A DNA stretch of 64,000 nt, taken from assembly GCF_024105635.1 (NCBI RefSeq), contig NZ_WYDQ01000001.1, forward strand, positions 4,154,501 through 4,218,500, in the 5' to 3' direction. Shown here piece after piece: positions 1-7,860 of the stretch; the first letter of the stretch is position 1; every line of letters starts with the position of its first letter. Origin of the DNA: Oceanicola sp. 502str15 (GTDB lineage Bacteria > Pseudomonadota > Alphaproteobacteria > Rhodobacterales > Rhodobacteraceae). Under the pieces are notes generated by a model. The model was not told the origin of the DNA, ran no database searches, and worked only from the letters and a program-made list of their open reading frames with translations. The position numbers were made by a program, and so were the translations under genes.

Positions 1-3
1 CAT
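1..3 (-). CDS. Start codon of the next operon gene (probably rpmE, ribosomal protein L31)
   Basis: Read on the minus strand, the last bases of the window are AGGAG, seven bases, then ATG, so a new gene starts 11 bases after the rplS stop codon. Only the start codon is inside the window, so the product cannot be read. In Rhodobacteraceae rplS is usually followed by rpmE, which makes L31 the natural guess. The identity is inference from gene order only. Confidence 0.45.
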
Positions 4-14
4 GTCTCTGCTCC

Positions 15-413
15 TTACGCGTCGGCGTCAGCGCCGCCGAGCGGCTTGTAGTTGGTGACTTCCGCGATACGGGCAGATTTGCCGCGGCGCGAGCGGAGGT
101 AGTAGAGCTTGGCGCGGCGAACGCGACCACGACGCACCACTTCGATGGTGTCGATGTTGGTCGAGTGCAGCGGGAACACCCGCTCGACGCCCTCGCCGAA
201 GGAAATCTTGCGCACGGTGAACGAGCCGGCAATGCTTCCGCCGTTCTTGCGGGAAATGCACACGCCTTCGTAGTTCTGAACGCGGGTACGGGTGCCCTCG
301 GTCACCTTGTAGCCGACGCGAATGGTGTCGCCAGCCTTGAAATCGGGAATGCTCTTCCCGAGGGAGGCAACCTGTTCGGCCTCCAGTTCAGCGATCAGGT
401 CCATCTGATCCAC
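15..413 (-). CDS. rplS: 50S ribosomal protein L19
   Basis: The 132-residue product is L19, a large-subunit protein at the 30S-50S interface. The family pattern is clear: an N-terminal helix (LIAELEAEQ), then the [13 protein letters not shown] segment near residue 27, the [13 protein letters not shown] stretch, the [14 protein letters not shown] stretch, and a basic C-terminal part ([17 protein letters not shown]). The length is slightly above the usual 115-125 because of a short acidic, Ala-rich tail. An AGGAG lies eight bases before the ATG. It is the last complete gene in the ffh-rpsP-rimM-trmD-rplS run, 246 bases after a small membrane protein gene, so it may also have its own promoter. 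Confidence 0.97.
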   Translation of the reverse strand: MDQMDLIAELEAEQVASLGKSIPDFKAGDTIRVGYKVTEGTRTRVQNYEGVCISRKNGGSIAGSFTVRKISFGEGVERVFPLHSTNIDTIEVVRRGRVRRAKLYYLRSRRGKSARIAEVTNYKPLGGADADA

Positions 414-425
414 TCCTATCTTTGC

Positions 426-441
426 CCGTGGTATGCCACGG
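426..441 (-). promoter_or_regulatory. Hairpin in the rplS leader
   Basis: CCGTGG-TATG-CCACGG is a perfect 6-base stem with a 4-base loop, ending 12 bases before the rplS start codon, just upstream of its AGGAG. It could be a leader structure for ribosomal-protein autoregulation or simply a chance hairpin. The rest of the 414-659 gap shows no gene. Confidence 0.3.
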
Positions 442-659
442 AGGTTTGGCGTGTCTCAGAGCTTCGGGTTTTATGCCGGGTCCGCCGATTTGCGCCCGCC
501 GAAGGGTTCAGCCACTGTTCCTTGGTGTGCGTCCGGCGGAGCTGGTGCCACGGCCAGACGGTCCGGGGACGATTCCGCCCGCAGACCGGCGCTGTTTAGG
601 GCGTTGGGCCCTTTCGATCAAGGGGTTTCTTGGCGCCGTGGGGTGACGGGTGGCGAGGG

Positions 660-854
660 CTAGTCCTTATCGGCGGAGAAGCTCTTCCACCATGTCGGGC
701 TCAGCAGCTCGGGGCGCAGGGCTACCAGCAGGATAAGCACCAGCGGCACGCCGAGAAGGGGCGTGGTGAGGACGAGCAGCACCAACAGCAATGCGGTCGG
801 GACGATGAGCATGATCTTGGTGCCAAGCGGCAGGTTGGCGAGGGTGTGTTTCAA
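660..854 (-). CDS. Small membrane protein (64 aa, unknown function)
   Basis: This 64-residue product is dominated by two hydrophobic segments, about residues 13-30 (IMLIVPTALLLVLLVLTT) and 33-45, followed by a short tail with two tryptophans and charged residues (PTWWKSFSADKD). It would sit in the inner membrane. The frame has no ATG: a TGA lies just upstream and the first usable starts are CTG or the TTG chosen here, with no good Shine-Dalgarno. It lies between trmD and rplS on the same strand, so it is probably co-transcribed. I do not recognise a family, and it could be a chance frame, though the clean hydrophobic pattern argues for a real gene. Confidence 0.5.
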   Translation of the reverse strand: MKHTLANLPLGTKIMLIVPTALLLVLLVLTTPLLGVPLVLILLVALRPELLSPTWWKSFSADKD

Positions 855-1010
855 GGTATTCAGCAGTCTTCCGGTTCATTTCGGAGCCCTGCCTAGGCGC
901 GAATCCGGGCGGCAGGGTGGCAAGGGTTGGGCGGCCTGTGCACGGGATGGAAACGCTGTGTTCGGGCGCCGGAGAAACCGCCGGGTCGGGGGTGGGGTGG
1001 GCCACGTGCC

Positions 1011-1832
1011 CTATGGCTTCTCGCGCCTCGCCCAGAGGTCGGGGCGGCGGGCGGCGGTGAGCTTTTCGCTCATCTCGCGACGCCAGGCCTCGATGCGCCC
1101 GTGGTGCCCCGAAAGCAGCACCTCGGGAATGTCGCGCCCGCGCCAGCTTGCCGGTTTGGTATATTGCGGATGTTCAAGCAAGCCGTTGGAATGGCTCTCT
1201 TCTTCGGTGCTGGCCTCGTTGCCGAGCACGCCGGGCAGCAGCCGCACCGTGGCATCGAGCATGGCTTGGGCCGCGATCTCGCCGCCGGTGAGCACGAAAT
1301 CCCCGAGCGAAACCTCCTCGATCTCGAAGGCCTCCAGCACCCGCTCGTCGACGCCCTCGAAGCGCCCGCAGAGGAGGGTGAGCCCGCGCCCGGAGGCGAG
1401 GCGGCGGGCCATGGCCTGATCGAAGGGCCTGCCGCGCGGGGAGGCATAGAGCACGGGCCATTCGGCGCGGTCCGGGGTGCCCTGCGCGGCCTCTTCCAGC
1501 GCCTCTGCAACCACATCGGCGCGCAGCACCATGCCCGCGCCACCGCCGGCGGGCGTGTCATCTACATTGCGGTGGCGGCCCTTGCCGTAGGCGCGCAGCG
1601 GCAGGGTTTCGAGCGCCCATTTGCCCTCGTCCAGCGCCCGCCCGGTGAGCGAGTGGCCGAGCACGCCGGGGAAGGCCTCGGGGAAGAGGGTGACGATCTT
1701 GGCGGTCCAGGCGCTGGCGAGGCGGGGGGCATCGCTCATCAGGTCGCGTGGCGCGCGGCAGGCCGAGATGGAGAGGCGGCCATGGGACTTGGCGCCGTGG
1801 GATTTGGAAGGGGCCTTGGGGGTGTCGCTCAT
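1011..1832 (-). CDS. trmD: tRNA (guanine-N1)-methyltransferase TrmD
   Basis: TrmD methylates G37 of tRNAs using S-adenosylmethionine and prevents frameshifting. The core starts at [15 protein letters not shown] (about residue 42) and contains the knot-forming region [15 protein letters not shown], then [33 protein letters not shown], all hallmarks of TrmD. The chosen ATG overlaps the upstream VOC stop codon as ATGA and gives 273 residues. A second ATG at 1739 would give 242 residues, nearer the usual 230-255. The longer form carries an N-terminal GRLSIS-containing extension that I recall from roseobacter TrmD proteins, so I keep it. The gene sits between rimM and rplS, its usual neighbours. 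Confidence 0.96.
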   Translation of the reverse strand: MSDTPKAPSKSHGAKSHGRLSISACRAPRDLMSDAPRLASAWTAKIVTLFPEAFPGVLGHSLTGRALDEGKWALETLPLRAYGKGRHRNVDDTPAGGGAGMVLRADVVAEALEEAAQGTPDRAEWPVLYASPRGRPFDQAMARRLASGRGLTLLCGRFEGVDERVLEAFEIEEVSLGDFVLTGGEIAAQAMLDATVRLLPGVLGNEASTEEESHSNGLLEHPQYTKPASWRGRDIPEVLLSGHHGRIEAWRREMSEKLTAARRPDLWARREKP

Positions 1833-2263
1833 TCCACGATCCTGCCTGTTGTCGGGCGCTCGTCCCGGGTGCCGAGAGATGAGGCGAAGCGCAGAAGGTA
1901 GCCATCGGGGTCGGCCACCACGAATTGCGACTGCCCATGCCAGCGGGCGCCGTCGCGATACCATGCTTCCTCCAGCGAGCGAAAGAGCGGCACGTCGCGC
2001 TCGGCGAGGTAGCCGGCGAGGCGGGGGGCGTTTTCGATGGTGATCTGCAGGTGCATCCCGCGGCCCAGCGGCGGCTCGGGGGGCTCGGATGTCCAGCTCC
2101 AGGGGCCGAGCTGTTCCAGCATCAGCGCGTTGCCCTCCTTGGAGAGGTGAAAGAAGCCTTGGGAGGGGCGCGAATAGTCGACCTTGAAGCCGAGCCGCTC
2201 GGTATAGAAACGGACCGAAGCGGCAATGTCGGTGCAGCCGAATTCGGGGGTGAGGCTAGACAT
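1829..2263 (-). CDS. VOC family protein (glyoxalase/bleomycin-resistance fold)
   Basis: The 144-residue product has the paired beta-alpha-beta-beta-beta units of the vicinal oxygen chelate fold. It opens with [23 protein letters not shown], typical of the first module, and ends with [13 protein letters not shown], typical of the last strand with its metal-ligand position. The substrate cannot be read; bleomycin-binding-like proteins and dioxygenase-like enzymes share this pattern. It overlaps the upstream membrane-protein gene by eight bases and trmD by four, so it is translated as part of the ribosome-biogenesis operon. A resistance or detoxification role is possible but unsupported beyond the fold. 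Confidence 0.85.
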   Translation of the reverse strand: MSSLTPEFGCTDIAASVRFYTERLGFKVDYSRPSQGFFHLSKEGNALMLEQLGPWSWTSEPPEPPLGRGMHLQITIENAPRLAGYLAERDVPLFRSLEEAWYRDGARWHGQSQFVVADPDGYLLRFASSLGTRDERPTTGRIVE

Positions 2264-3155
2264 CGGCGCTGCGCTCCAGCGCGATCATCGCCTTGCCCAG
2301 CCCGGCCAGCTCCTCGCCGAGCGCGGGATTGGCGGGCTCGATGGCGAGCGCCACGCGGATGATCTCGCCGCTCTCGGGCATGTCGCGCCAGGCATGGGGA
2401 TCGTCGTGGATGATGCGGATGGTGGCCCCTGCGAAACGGTCGAGCGCGGGGTGGTCATCGGCTTCGACAAACTGCGCCCAGGCGAGGGCAAGCTGGCGAT
2501 GGCCGGTGCACAGGTCGATGGCGTCGTCGTTCACGGCGGCCCAGTGCAGCGCCGCATGGTCACGCGGGCAGGGGGTGTTGCGGGCGCGGGCGAGGGCGGC
2601 GTCGAAGAGGGCGCCGGGCGAGGCCTGATCGGTGAGGGGCAGCACGACTGCGGCGACGGGCTCGGGGCCGGCATCGGGGGGCAGCGCGTCGAGCGCGGCA
2701 TTCATCCGGTCGGCGGCCTCGTCATCCAGCGTGGTGCTGGGCACCTCGCTGTCGAGCCGGCCGAGTTCTTCGGCCATGGTTTCGAGCTGCTCGGTGGCGT
2801 CGTCGATCAGGGCGCCCATCTCGCGGGTCAGGCGCGGCGGCCAGACAAGACGGGCGAGGGCGGTGGCCCCGAGCCCGAGGGCGAGCCAGGGCCAGGCGGG
2901 CAGGGTGGTGGCAAAGCCGGTGAGGGCACGCAGGCCCCAGCCCGCCGAGACCAGCACGATCGCGAGCCCGGCCACCACCGCCAGCGAGGCGAGGGCGAGC
3001 AGCGGCTGGGGCGGGATCCGCTCCATGGCGAGATTGAACAGCGCGAAGAGCACCGCGAAGCCCGCCACTGCCAACCACCCGGCGCCATAGAGCCCGGCCG
3101 TGACGGGGGCGACATAGAGCGCGGCGATGGCGAGCCAGAACAGGCGCAGGCGCAT
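2256..3155 (-). CDS. Membrane protein of unknown function (299 aa)
   Basis: The N-terminal third holds about four hydrophobic segments (roughly residues 4-24, 27-43, 52-72 and 82-103). It is followed by a soluble region of about 190 residues, rich in Ala, Asp and Glu, with no motif I recognise. The start chosen is the ATG four bases after the rimM stop codon; the open frame continues upstream inside rimM but that part is a shadow. It lies between rimM and the VOC gene with short overlaps, so it is co-transcribed with the translation genes. The fold and function are unknown, and the soluble part probably faces the cytoplasm or periplasm as one domain. Confidence 0.75.
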   Translation of the reverse strand: MRLRLFWLAIAALYVAPVTAGLYGAGWLAVAGFAVLFALFNLAMERIPPQPLLALASLAVVAGLAIVLVSAGWGLRALTGFATTLPAWPWLALGLGATALARLVWPPRLTREMGALIDDATEQLETMAEELGRLDSEVPSTTLDDEAADRMNAALDALPPDAGPEPVAAVVLPLTDQASPGALFDAALARARNTPCPRDHAALHWAAVNDDAIDLCTGHRQLALAWAQFVEADDHPALDRFAGATIRIIHDDPHAWRDMPESGEIIRVALAIEPANPALGEELAGLGKAMIALERSADV

Positions 3156-3159
3156 GGGG

Positions 3160-3675
3160 TCAGCTTTCGTCGGGCGGGTCGGCCACGATGCGGCCCGCGG
3201 CAAGATCGACCGTGGGCACGGCGGCGCGGGTGAAGGGCAGGTAGAAGCTGTCGCTGCTGCCGGTGCGGCGGATTTCCAGCAGGTCGCCGGCGCCGTGATC
3301 GTGCACGGCCTGAACCTTGCCCAGCTCGGCGCCGCCCGCATCGGTCACGGTCAGGCCGATGAGATCGTTGTGGTAGAACTCGTCGTCGGGCAGGGCGGGC
3401 AGGCGCTCGCGCGGGACGTAGAGCCGGGTGCCCTTGAGCGCGTCGGCCTGCTCCTTGGTGGCAATGCCGCTGACCCGTGCCCCGAGGGCACCCTTGAGCG
3501 GGCGGGTGAGGGTGACGGTGAACTGCCGCTTGCCGTCTTCGGTGGAAAGCGGGCCATAGTCGGCGATATCGGAGGGCTCGGCGCAGAAGCTCTTCAGTCG
3601 GACCTCGCCCTGCACCCCGAACGCCCCGCCGATCGCGCCGACGCAGATCATCTCACCTTCCGTTGCCGTGCTCAT
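3160..3675 (-). CDS. rimM: Ribosome maturation factor RimM
   Basis: RimM binds S19 and helps assemble the head of the 30S subunit. The 171-residue product shows the two-domain layout. The N-terminal RimM domain begins [21 protein letters not shown] (VGxIxxxxGxxGEVR pattern, about residues 11-29). The C-terminal PRC-barrel-like domain contains [23 protein letters not shown], then LLEIRR and the conserved [15 protein letters not shown] with a closing IVADPP. Its ATG overlaps the stop of the upstream 47-residue gene as ATGA. The rpsP-rimM-trmD-rplS order is classic, here interrupted by extra genes. Confidence 0.97.
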   Translation of the reverse strand: MSTATEGEMICVGAIGGAFGVQGEVRLKSFCAEPSDIADYGPLSTEDGKRQFTVTLTRPLKGALGARVSGIATKEQADALKGTRLYVPRERLPALPDDEFYHNDLIGLTVTDAGGAELGKVQAVHDHGAGDLLEIRRTGSSDSFYLPFTRAAVPTVDLAAGRIVADPPDES

Positions 3676-3815
3676 CGCCCGTCTCCCGCGCAGAGGTGGC
3701 CGCCATACGTGCCGCCCGCCGCATCACAGGCATCGACCGCCAACTGCCAATGGGCGGCATAGCCGAAAGCGAAGGCGGCGAGAGGGATGAGGAGCTTGCG
3801 CAGGAGCCAGAACAT
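3672..3815 (-). CDS. Small membrane-anchored or secreted protein (47 aa), unannotated
   Basis: Reading the minus strand from the ATG at 3815 gives a 47-residue product. It has a basic N-terminus (MFWLLRKLL), a hydrophobic segment to about residue 20 ([12 protein letters not shown]), then a short tail with two cysteines (at about residues 30 and 42), a Gly-Gly-Thr-Tyr-Gly-Gly stretch and a TGA that overlaps the rimM start codon as ATGA. The overlap, the signal/anchor-like N-terminus and the paired cysteines suggest a real translationally coupled gene, perhaps with a periplasmic disulfide. No clear Shine-Dalgarno precedes it and I know no family for it. Confidence 0.6.
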   Translation of the reverse strand: MFWLLRKLLIPLAAFAFGYAAHWQLAVDACDAAGGTYGGHLCAGDGR

Positions 3816-3931
3816 GACGGGGGTGTTAGTGGATTCGGGCGGGGTGGGGCAATGGGGAAGAGGCGGTGGGGGGCAGGGGGGCGCCTTGGAGGCGGTGCAC
3901 TTCAGCGTTCCGGGGCGCTTCGGCCCGGCGG

Positions 3932-4726
3932 CTATCGGCCGAGCAGCCTGTCCTTGGCGGCCCGGAGCGCGTCGTCGTCCATGTCGGAGCGGTTCAGCTC
4001 GAGGAGGGCGTCCAGCACGGCCGGGTCGCGGTGCGGGTTCATGTGACGGGCGGCGTCGAGCCTGTCGCGCCGGGCGGCGGGCACCTGCATGAGATCGAGG
4101 AGCGGGGTGGCCGGGCCGAAGGGGAGATCGGCCATCTCTTCCAGCCAGGCGGTCTGGACCGGGCTGCGCAGGCAGGATTGGGTGGCCTCGATGATCGGCG
4201 CGAAATTGGCTGCCGCGGGGTTGGCGGCGGCGAAGGAGTCGAAATCGAGGGTCATCCGGGAGCTCTTCACGTGCTCGCCCCAGGCGCTCTTCATCCAGGC
4301 CGCGGGTGCGCGCAGCGAGAAGAAAAAGGTGATGTCGGCCACGGGGAATCGCGCCAGCAGGCAGTCTTCGATGACCTGGGCGATTTCGGGCACGGCGGAA
4401 TAGTCGGGCAGCCCGGCCCGGCCCGCCATGTGGCCGGCCAGCTCCTCGGAGGACAGCAGCAGGTCGCGTTTGCGGCCGAGGTCGAGGCCGGCGAGATAGT
4501 CCGTCAGCCGCAAGCGCAGCTTTTCGAGGGAGAGAAAGTCGCGCCAGGTGGAGAAGGCGCGGGTCGCAAAGAGAACGGGCTCCAGCTGTTGCCGGAGCCC
4601 GAGAGCCATGAGGGGCCAGAGGTGCTTGCCGTTTGAGCGCAGAAAACTCTGGGCAGAGGTCGTCCCGGTCTTGTGGAAGCCCATGTGGACGACCACGCGC
4701 ACCGGGCGATCCAGCGCCTCGGCCAT
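3932..4726 (-). CDS. Sulfotransferase-like protein
   Basis: The 264-residue product begins RVVVHMGFHKTGTTSAQSFL at about residue 9, which matches the PAPS 5'-phosphosulfate-binding loop of sulfotransferases (GxxKxGTTS). A second segment with LLSSEELAG near residue 90 and FFFSLRAPAAWMKS near 140 corresponds to the 3'-phosphate-binding region, where an Arg-x-Pro and a following Ser are expected. The acceptor is unknown; enzymes of this sort modify surface glycans or lipids. It starts only seven bases after the rpsP stop codon, so it is transcribed with ribosomal genes, which is odd for such an enzyme. The C-terminal third has no recognised motif. Confidence 0.75.
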   Translation of the reverse strand: MAEALDRPVRVVVHMGFHKTGTTSAQSFLRSNGKHLWPLMALGLRQQLEPVLFATRAFSTWRDFLSLEKLRLRLTDYLAGLDLGRKRDLLLSSEELAGHMAGRAGLPDYSAVPEIAQVIEDCLLARFPVADITFFFSLRAPAAWMKSAWGEHVKSSRMTLDFDSFAAANPAAANFAPIIEATQSCLRSPVQTAWLEEMADLPFGPATPLLDLMQVPAARRDRLDAARHMNPHRDPAVLDALLELNRSDMDDDALRAAKDRLLGR

Positions 4727-4733
4727 AGCGCGA

Positions 4734-5162
4734 TTACTCGGCTTTTTCTTCGGCAGCGGCCTCTTCGGCGGGCGCTTCTTCTGCGGCGGGCTCTTCAGCC
4801 GGAGCGGCAGCGGCCTCGGCGGCAGCGGCGGCCTTGGCGGCTTTCTCTTCGGCGCGCTCTTCAGCGGCCTTGCCCGGCTTGCCCTTGTTGGGGTTGCTGC
4901 GCTCTTTCTTTTCCAGCACGCCGGCGGCTTCGAGCATACGGCTGATGCGGTCGGTCGGCTGGGCGCCCTGGTCGAGCCAGAACTGCACGCGCTCCATGTT
5001 CATTTTCACGCGGTCTTCGCTGTCCTTGGGGAGCAGCGGGTTGTAGGTGCCGAGCTTCTCCTTGAAGCGGCCGTCGCGGGGCATCCGGCTGTCGGCGGCG
5101 ACGATGGAGTAGAACGGGCGCTTCTTGGAGCCGCCGCGTGCGAGACGAATTTTCATGGCCAT
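4734..5162 (-). CDS. rpsP: 30S ribosomal protein S16
   Basis: The first 90 residues are S16: [20 protein letters not shown], then [23 protein letters not shown] and the segment ending in [25 protein letters not shown] low-complexity tail of about 45 residues made mostly of Ala, Glu and Lys follows, giving 142 residues against about 80 in many bacteria; such tails are common in alphaproteobacterial S16. AAGGAG lies nine bases before the chosen ATG; a second in-frame ATG two codons later is also possible. It follows the chorismate mutase gene by 76 bases. Confidence 0.97.
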   Translation of the reverse strand: MAMKIRLARGGSKKRPFYSIVAADSRMPRDGRFKEKLGTYNPLLPKDSEDRVKMNMERVQFWLDQGAQPTDRISRMLEAAGVLEKKERSNPNKGKPGKAAEERAEEKAAKAAAAAEAAAAPAEEPAAEEAPAEEAAAEEKAE

Positions 5163-5238
5163 TGTGGGTTTCTCCTTTGAAATGGCGGTGCGAGTGCGCG
5201 GTGAGTGCACACCCGGCATGGGGTAAGGGCGAGATGCC

Positions 5239-5565
5239 CTATGATTGGTGTTCCTCGTGGTGCTTGATGACTTCCCGGATGATGAACTCCAGGAATTTCT
5301 TGGCGAATTCGGGGTCGAGGTCGGCCCGTTTTGCCAGGTCTTCGAGCCGTGCGATCTGCACCGCCTCGCGGGCGGGGTCGGACGGGGGAAGGTCGTGTTC
5401 GGCTTTCAGCACGCCCACGGCCTGGGTGTGCTTGAAGCGCTCGCCAAGGGTGTAGACGAGGATGGCGTCGAGCCGGTCGATGCTTTCGCGGTGACCTTTG
5501 AGCAGCTCGGCGGCGCGGGCCACGGCGTCGGCGGACCCGACGCTTTTGGTGACGTCGTCAGTCAA
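5239..5565 (-). CDS. Chorismate mutase, AroQ type
   Basis: This 108-residue protein converts chorismate to prephenate, the branch point to phenylalanine and tyrosine. It has the three-helix AroQ layout: [46 protein letters not shown] resembles the first helix with its Arg, the R-x-x-x-x-x-x-x-V-x-x-x-K turn and the second helix; [22 protein letters not shown] is the third. No ATG is available after the stop of the preceding frame, so I use the TTG at 5565, which has GGGAGG five bases upstream and lies inside the end of the upstream GNAT gene. It is a stand-alone mutase without a prephenate dehydratase domain. Confidence 0.85.
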   Translation of the reverse strand: MTDDVTKSVGSADAVARAAELLKGHRESIDRLDAILVYTLGERFKHTQAVGVLKAEHDLPPSDPAREAVQIARLEDLAKRADLDPEFAKKFLEFIIREVIKHHEEHQS

Positions 5566-6229
5566 CGGTGCCTCCCTTGGGTTTGAAGATGGGGTTGATG
5601 TGGTGCTCGATTTCCAGCGCGATGCCGTCCCCGAGCTGGGTGGTGCGCAGGGTTTCGAGGCCGGGGTGACGGTAGACGGCGGCCTCATCGTTGCCGATGG
5701 AGGGGGCCTCCCTGTCCTTGGTGCAGCCCAGACGTTCGGCCAGGCGGATCGAGCTGAGGTCGTGGGGGTCGAGGTAGCTTACCGCGCCGTCCCAGCCCTG
5801 ATCGTGGTAGAAGTGCCGCCGCGCCGCATCGGTCGCTTCGAGCGCATAGCCCCTGCCAGCCTTCTCGGGCCAGATGATCCAGGCGATCTCGCGCTCGGGC
5901 CAGCCCGCAGGCGCCCAGCCGCCGGCCATGCCGACGGTTTCGCCCGTGTCCTTGAGATGGACCATCCACATGCCGAAGCCCCGGATCTGCCAGTGGCCGA
6001 TCTCGGCGGCGTAGAGCATCCAGCTTTCATAGGGGTTAAGCGGCCCTCCCATGAAGCGCGAACGGTAGGAGGCGAAGGTGGCCTTGAAGTTGGGGTAATC
6101 CTGCGGCGCGGGCGGTTTGAGCCAGAGCCGCTTGGTTTCCAGCGTCGGGATCGTCACCGGGCGCGGGCCGGGGATAGTCAGCGGGTTTTCCAGCGGGTTG
6201 CCGGAGAAGATGGCGGGGGACGCGCTCAT
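5558..6229 (-). CDS. GNAT N-acetyltransferase (RimJ/RimL-like), copy 4 of 4
   Basis: The 223-residue product has the start IPTLETKRLWLKPPAPQDY typical of RimJ/RimL-like acetyltransferases, the acetyl-CoA-binding motif A as EKAGRGYALEATDAARRHFY near residue 135, and the C-terminal strand with LDPHDLSSIRLAERLGCTKD. These proteins acetylate an amino group on a protein or small molecule. It is the last of four consecutive GNAT genes that share an ETxRLxLRxP-type opening, a W-rich middle and the N-x-(A/S)-x-x-x-A-x-R-(L/M) end, and so look like tandem duplicates. It overlaps the next GNAT by four bases, and its end contains the TTG start of the chorismate mutase gene. Confidence 0.9.
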   Translation of the reverse strand: MSASPAIFSGNPLENPLTIPGPRPVTIPTLETKRLWLKPPAPQDYPNFKATFASYRSRFMGGPLNPYESWMLYAAEIGHWQIRGFGMWMVHLKDTGETVGMAGGWAPAGWPEREIAWIIWPEKAGRGYALEATDAARRHFYHDQGWDGAVSYLDPHDLSSIRLAERLGCTKDREAPSIGNDEAAVYRHPGLETLRTTQLGDGIALEIEHHINPIFKPKGGTVD

Positions 6230-6768
6230 GCGCTGGCCTCCATGCCGGCGGCGGCCAGATCGGCGGGCGCGGGGTGGCGCCAGATGTGGATGGTGCCGAA
6301 CTTCGGGTGGGCGAAGTCGCTGTCGTAGGCCGCGCCGAGGCGCGCGCAGACGCGGGCGGAGCCGGTGTTGTCGGGGTGGACGAGGCTGATGGCGGTTTGC
6401 CAGCCGAGCACGTCGTAGGCATAGGCGCGGGCGGCGAGGGCGGCTTCGGTGGCATAGCCCTTGCCCTCATGGCCCTCGAAGAGATCCCAGCCGATTTCCG
6501 GCTCGGGCCAGCCCTCGGGGCCGAAGAGGCCCACGAGCCCGGCGGTGGTGGCGCCATCCTTGATGTCGACGATCCAGCGCCCGAAGCCGCGCAGCCGCCA
6601 CTGGCCCACTTCCATCGCCAGCATCCGCCAGGCGGCGGCGCGGTCGAGCGGACCGCCGACGTATTGGGCGCGGGGCGAGGCGTAGAAGGCGGCGAAGGTC
6701 TCGAAATCGGCCTGCTCGGGGGCACGCAGCACGAGGCGATCGGTTTCCAGCGTGGGGATCGTGCTCAT
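6226..6768 (-). CDS. GNAT N-acetyltransferase (RimJ/RimL-like), copy 3 of 4
   Basis: The 180-residue product opens with IPTLETDRLVLRAPEQADFE, has WRLRGFGRWIVDIKDG in the middle, the acetyl-CoA motif A as GHEGKGYATEAALAARAYAY and the motif B end SLVHPDNTGSARVCARLGA. This is the most canonical of the four copies. Start and stop codons overlap the neighbours as ATGA on both sides, so the four GNATs are translationally coupled. The substrate cannot be deduced. Confidence 0.92.
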   Translation of the reverse strand: MSTIPTLETDRLVLRAPEQADFETFAAFYASPRAQYVGGPLDRAAAWRMLAMEVGQWRLRGFGRWIVDIKDGATTAGLVGLFGPEGWPEPEIGWDLFEGHEGKGYATEAALAARAYAYDVLGWQTAISLVHPDNTGSARVCARLGAAYDSDFAHPKFGTIHIWRHPAPADLAAAGMEASA

Positions 6769-7334
6769 TCTTCCGGCCTCCGGTGGCGCCAGATGAACAG
6801 CTCCGGGTTGGGCGAGGGGATGCGGTCGGCGTTCATCCGTTTGGCCAGCGCGTTGGAACGGGTGTTGAAGCTGTCGACGTAGCTGACCATCGAGGGCAGG
6901 CCGAGCAGGCAGAAGCCGATCTCGCGTGCCGCTTCGGCGGCCTCGCGGGCAAGGCCCATGCCCTCGTAGGCCTCGGTGAAGAACCAGCCCAGCTCCGGCT
7001 CCTCGTCGCCCGGCTCGAAGCCGATCTGGACGAAACCGGCGCAGGCCCCCTCGTGCATCACCGCCCAGAGGCCGTGGCCGCGCAGCAGCCAGCAGCCGAC
7101 CATGGCGGCATATTCACGGAAGGCGCCTTCGCGGTCCTGCACGCCACCGAGGCCACGGGCGCGGACCGGGTCGCAGGCGATCTCGGCAAACACGTCGAAA
7201 TCGGCCAGCGTGGCCGGGCGCAGGCGGGTGCGGGCGGTGTCGGCCACGGGCAGCAGGGCGGAGACCTGCGCGGCGAGGCGGGCGGCGGCACCGGGGATGG
7301 GGGTTTCGTGGGGCGGTCGGTTCAGCGCGGGCAT
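6765..7334 (-). CDS. GNAT N-acetyltransferase (RimJ/RimL-like), copy 2 of 4
   Basis: The 189-residue product carries a 40-residue N-terminal extension (PHETPIPGAAARLAAQVSALLP) before the family opening TARTRLRPATLADFDVFAEI. Motif A reads AYEGMGLAREAAEAAREIGF, where the usual Gly-x-Gly/Ala core is partly changed (Gly-Met-Gly-Leu-Ala), and the end is VDSFNTRSNALAKRMNA. I place the start at the ATG at 7334, one base before the upstream GNAT's stop codon; the open frame continues further upstream only as a shadow. It is the most divergent of the four copies. Confidence 0.88.
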   Translation of the reverse strand: MPALNRPPHETPIPGAAARLAAQVSALLPVADTARTRLRPATLADFDVFAEIACDPVRARGLGGVQDREGAFREYAAMVGCWLLRGHGLWAVMHEGACAGFVQIGFEPGDEEPELGWFFTEAYEGMGLAREAAEAAREIGFCLLGLPSMVSYVDSFNTRSNALAKRMNADRIPSPNPELFIWRHRRPEE

Positions 7335-7335
7335 G

Positions 7336-7857
7336 TCAGGCGTGCTCCGGACGGGGATGGCGGTAGACGTGGGTGTCGGCCGCGGTTTCGCCGGTGGGCA
7401 GGGGCGCGGAGATGTCGTGCTGCGCACCCAGACGCTTGGCCAGCGCGATGGAGCGGGCGTTTTCGGGCGCGATGTAGCTGACCAGCGTGGAGAGGCCGCC
7501 GGGCCCGAAGGCCCAGTCGCGCGCGGCCGTCGCCGCCTCGAAGGCGATGCCCTTGCCCTGCATTTCCGGCCAGATCGTCCAGCCAAGCTCGACCTCGGGC
7601 CAATGCGCCATGCGGTTAAGCGAGACCTGCCCGGCAAGCGTGCCGTCCTTGAGGTCGACCGACCAGCCGCCGTGGCCCCGCAGCGCCCACATGGCGACCT
7701 CGGAGGCGAAGTAGGCCCAGCTCTCCTCGCGGCCAAACGGCCCGCCCATGTGCTCCGACCACTCCGATGCCATCAGCGCCGCCAGCGGCTCGAAATCCTC
7801 GATCCGGTAGGGGCGCAGGCACAGGCGCTCGGTTTCAATGGTGGGGGCGGTGGTCAT
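7336..7857 (-). CDS. GNAT N-acetyltransferase (RimJ/RimL-like), copy 1 of 4
   Basis: The 173-residue product begins APTIETERLCLRPYRIEDFE, has LRGHGGWSVDLKDG, motif A as EMQGKGIAFEAATAARDWAF and the end SYIAPENARSIALAKRLGA. It starts three bases after the ffh stop codon and is followed, with one-base to four-base junctions, by three more GNAT genes. Transcription with ffh suggests constitutive expression, and a role in acetylating translation-related proteins (as RimJ/RimL do with S5 and L12) is a reasonable but untested idea. Confidence 0.92.
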   Translation of the reverse strand: MTTAPTIETERLCLRPYRIEDFEPLAALMASEWSEHMGGPFGREESWAYFASEVAMWALRGHGGWSVDLKDGTLAGQVSLNRMAHWPEVELGWTIWPEMQGKGIAFEAATAARDWAFGPGGLSTLVSYIAPENARSIALAKRLGAQHDISAPLPTGETAADTHVYRHPRPEHA

Positions 7858-7860
7858 GGC

